DNA from: an uncultured Actinomycetes bacterium
Lineage (GTDB): Bacteria > Actinomycetota > Actinomycetes > S36-B12
DNA: 6,134 nucleotides
NCBI GenBank assembly: GCA_905181745.1
Contig: CAJIYV010000161.1
Location: forward strand, 1-6,134
Reading direction: 5' to 3'
The position numbers were made by a program, and so were the translations under genes. The stretch's first letter is position 1. Each line of letters starts with the position of its first letter. This document shows positions 4,410 to 6,134 of this stretch, piece after piece. Under the pieces are notes generated by a model. It ran no database searches, was not told the DNA's origin, and worked only from the letters and a program-made list of their open reading frames with translations.

Positions 4410-6070
4410 CCTTGCCAGCGATTGGTGATAGGTAGGCGGCGATCACGGCCGAAAGACTTGGTTGAAATTTTGGTGCCCGGTGGATACTGCCTGCGCTTAT
4501 ACTCGGCGCGATCGGTGAGCGAAATTATGCGATGAACTAAGGCCGAGTCAAAGCCTTTCGCTTCTAGATCTGCGATTGATGCATCTTGATCAATATACAT
4601 TTCGAGAATCGCGTCAAGGAGTTCGTAGTCGGGCAGTGAGTCGCTATCGAGTTGATCAGGTCGCAATTCGGCACTGGGCTCTTTCTCGATGCTGTTTTCG
4701 GGAATTGGAGGGGTCGCTCCCGCTGCTGCAGCGGTGGCGTTGCGCCAGCGGGCTAACGCCCACACCATTGTCTTGGGAATATCTTTGATCGGGGCGAAGC
4801 CTCCAACCGCGTCACCGTAAATAGTGGAGTAGCCAACGGCAAGCTCACTTTTATTACCGGTTGCAAGAACGAGATGGCCGTGTGAGTTCGACAGGGCCAT
4901 CAGGGTCGTTCCGCGAACTCGAGCTTGCAGGTTTTCCTCTGCAAGGCCAGTGACACCCAGTTGGGCAAGGAATACCTCAACTATGGGAGCTATTGAGACA
5001 GTGTGAATTAAAAGTCCGGTTCGCTCAGAAAGTGAGTAGGCGTCGGCGACGGAATGCTCTGAAGAATATTCACTCGGCATTGCGCACGCAAACACATTCT
5101 CTTTGCCCAAGGCATCAACCGCAATTGCACCAACAAGTGCCGAATCGATTCCACCGCTGGCCCCAAAAATAACTGAACTAAATCCATTTTTTTCCACATA
5201 GTCACGCAGCGACAACGTGAGCGCGCTGTAAATAGTCTCGAGTGGATCAACAATTGGCATGAGTTCAACGGGTTCACCCTGGTAAGGGAGACTGATGTGA
5301 AGCAGCTCCTCAATGTGTTGCGCACCTTGCAGTAGTACATCGCCTTCCGTGGAAACAACCATGCTGCCGCCATCGAAAAGTAATTCGTCTTGACCTCCTA
5401 CAATGTTGGTGTACAGAATGGTTGCGCCGGATTCCCGTGCCCGATCACGACATAAATCAATCCGAATATTTTCTTTTTGGGATTCGTAGGGGGAGGCGTT
5501 GAGAACAGCGAGAATGTCAGCATTTGCCTCGCGAGCCCAGTGAACCGGCCCACCGATGCGCCACAGGTCTTCACAAATCGCCACAGCAATTGTGTGACCC
5601 TTGATGTCAAAAACAAGTGGCAAGTTCCCTTGATGGAAATATCGGGCTTCGTCGAAGACACCGTAATTTGGTAGAAAATGTTTCGCGTACGTTCCCGTTA
5701 CTTGGCCGTTATGCAGGATGGCTGCGCTGTTGGTCGGTCCGGATTTTCCAACTCCAAGGTAGCCCACAATTACGTGCGTTGCGCCATTCCCGTCGGCGGC
5801 AAGGTCGGTGGCAAGGGACCGGATGGAGTGCATAGATGCGGTCTGGAAATCCTCGCGAAGTGCTAAGTCTTCGATGGGGTATCCATTGAGAACCATTTCA
5901 CCAAAAAGAATCAAGTCAATTGGGCCTTCTTGGGCCGCTAAGTTAACCGAATCTCGGATCAACTGGGCGTTCGCCTTCAGATTGCCCACAGTGGGGTTCA
6001 CCTGCGCTAAAACCACGCTTAGCTGACTCTTGGTAGACCCTTTTACGCCCATGGACCCATTTTCGCTCAT
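4406..6070 (-). CDS. nadE: Glutamine-dependent NAD+ synthetase
   Basis: Last step of NAD synthesis: ATP-dependent amidation of deamido-NAD using ammonia released from glutamine; cytoplasmic. The 554-residue protein has both expected domains. The N-terminal nitrilase-type glutaminase (about 16-265) shows the Glu-Lys-Cys triad: E58 in LFGEMVLNGYP, K130 in YAKHFLPNYGVFDE and C166 in AICEDLW. The C-terminal synthetase (about 275-554) has the ATP pyrophosphatase loop SGGIDS at 305-310, then LVLATGNKSELAVGYSTIYGD, GGFAPIKDIPKT, PPIPENSI, SAELRPDQLDSDSLPDYELLD and the family end PPGTKISTKSFGRDRRLPI. The length matches the common bacterial form of about 540-580 residues rather than the roughly 680-residue mycobacterial form. 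No key residue is missing. The ATG at 6070 lacks a clear Shine-Dalgarno site; TAGCCT 7 nt upstream fits a -10 pattern, so leaderless transcription is possible. A second in-frame ATG (codon 7) is an alternative. The 3' end overlaps tetR by 4 bp tail to tail. Confidence 0.97.
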   Translation of the reverse strand: MSENGSMGVKGSTKSQLSVVLAQVNPTVGNLKANAQLIRDSVNLAAQEGPIDLILFGEMVLNGYPIEDLALREDFQTASMHSIRSLATDLAADGNGATHVIVGYLGVGKSGPTNSAAILHNGQVTGTYAKHFLPNYGVFDEARYFHQGNLPLVFDIKGHTIAVAICEDLWRIGGPVHWAREANADILAVLNASPYESQKENIRIDLCRDRARESGATILYTNIVGGQDELLFDGGSMVVSTEGDVLLQGAQHIEELLHISLPYQGEPVELMPIVDPLETIYSALTLSLRDYVEKNGFSSVIFGASGGIDSALVGAIAVDALGKENVFACAMPSEYSSEHSVADAYSLSERTGLLIHTVSIAPIVEVFLAQLGVTGLAEENLQARVRGTTLMALSNSHGHLVLATGNKSELAVGYSTIYGDAVGGFAPIKDIPKTMVWALARWRNATAAAAGATPPIPENSIEKEPSAELRPDQLDSDSLPDYELLDAILEMYIDQDASIADLEAKGFDSALVHRIISLTDRAEYKRRQYPPGTKISTKSFGRDRRLPITNRWQG

Positions 6071-6124
6071 GTGGGTGAGGCTACTGCAGGCATTTAACCT
6101 GCTCGTAACACGAGGGAGAGGACG
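6071..6124. promoter_or_regulatory. Compact divergent promoter region upstream of nadE and the next gene
   Basis: Only 54 bp separate two divergent starts. On the plus strand, TAACCT (6095-6100) fits a TAnnnT -10 element and would place a start site about 18 nt before the downstream ATG. On the minus strand, TAGCCT (6083-6078) sits 7 nt before the nadE ATG, which would make that transcript leaderless. Two short inverted repeats overlap here: GCAGG (6086-6090) with CCTGC (6098-6102), and CTCGT (6102-6106) with ACGAG (6110-6114), the latter touching the Shine-Dalgarno site of the rightward gene. They are short enough to be chance. All promoter calls are pattern matches without a convincing -35. 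Confidence 0.35.
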
Positions 6125-6134
6125 ATGACTCTTA
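6125..6134 (+). CDS. Start of an unidentified gene (3 codons visible)
   Basis: ATG ACT CTT (Met-Thr-Leu) is visible before the window ends. The start is supported by AGGGAG at 6113-6118, 6 nt upstream, one of the best Shine-Dalgarno sequences in the window. It is divergent from nadE. Three residues are not enough to name a product. Confidence 0.55.

Noticed and set aside
5008..5661. Additional minus-strand open frames inside nadE, and several plus-strand frames opposite it
   Set aside because: They overlap conserved NadE motifs in other frames, lack ribosome sites, and have odd compositions typical of shadow frames.

Overview
The window looks like chromosome from a moderate-GC actinobacterium. 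The evidence is a lysine/alanine-rich histone-like protein, an F420:NADP oxidoreductase (deazaflavin cofactor F420 is typical of Actinobacteria), a QacA/EmrB-type 14-helix exporter paired with a TetR regulator, frequent GTG starts, and a short-form glutamine-dependent NAD synthetase of actinobacterial flavour. By eye the base composition is close to 50% GC, well below Streptomyces or Mycobacterium. That would fit a small aquatic or streamlined actinobacterium, but the lineage is inference.

Layout from left to right: (1) 1-234, minus strand, the 5' end of a histone-H1/HU-tail-like gene made of four 51-bp tandem repeats; it runs off the left edge. (2) 235-411, a divergent intergenic region with a hairpin and a short palindrome. 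(3) about 412-1101, plus strand, npdG (F420:NADP oxidoreductase). (4) 1114-1935, minus strand, panB (ketopantoate hydroxymethyltransferase), convergent with npdG with 12 bp between the stops. (5) 1936-2142, a divergent control region with a 26-bp near-perfect palindrome at 2077-2102, the best candidate operator here. (6) 2143-3816, plus strand, a DHA2-family MFS drug exporter, followed after 2 bp by (7) 3819-4409, a TetR-family repressor. (8) 4406-6070, minus strand, nadE (glutamine-hydrolysing NAD+ synthetase), whose stop codon overlaps the tetR stop. (9) 6071-6124, a divergent promoter region, then (10) 6125-6134, the first three codons of a plus-strand gene with a strong Shine-Dalgarno sequence.

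Functionally, three housekeeping cofactor genes (F420/NADP exchange, pantothenate/CoA, NAD) surround a self-contained efflux-plus-repressor cassette. The likely circuit is that the TetR protein binds the palindrome upstream of the exporter and represses its own bicistronic transcript until a ligand releases it. Because panB is transcribed divergently from the same region, it may be affected as well.

I see no CRISPR array, tRNA, rRNA, insertion sequence, phage gene or clearly new multi-gene system. The most unusual items are the DNA-level repeat array in the histone-like gene and the clear operator palindrome.
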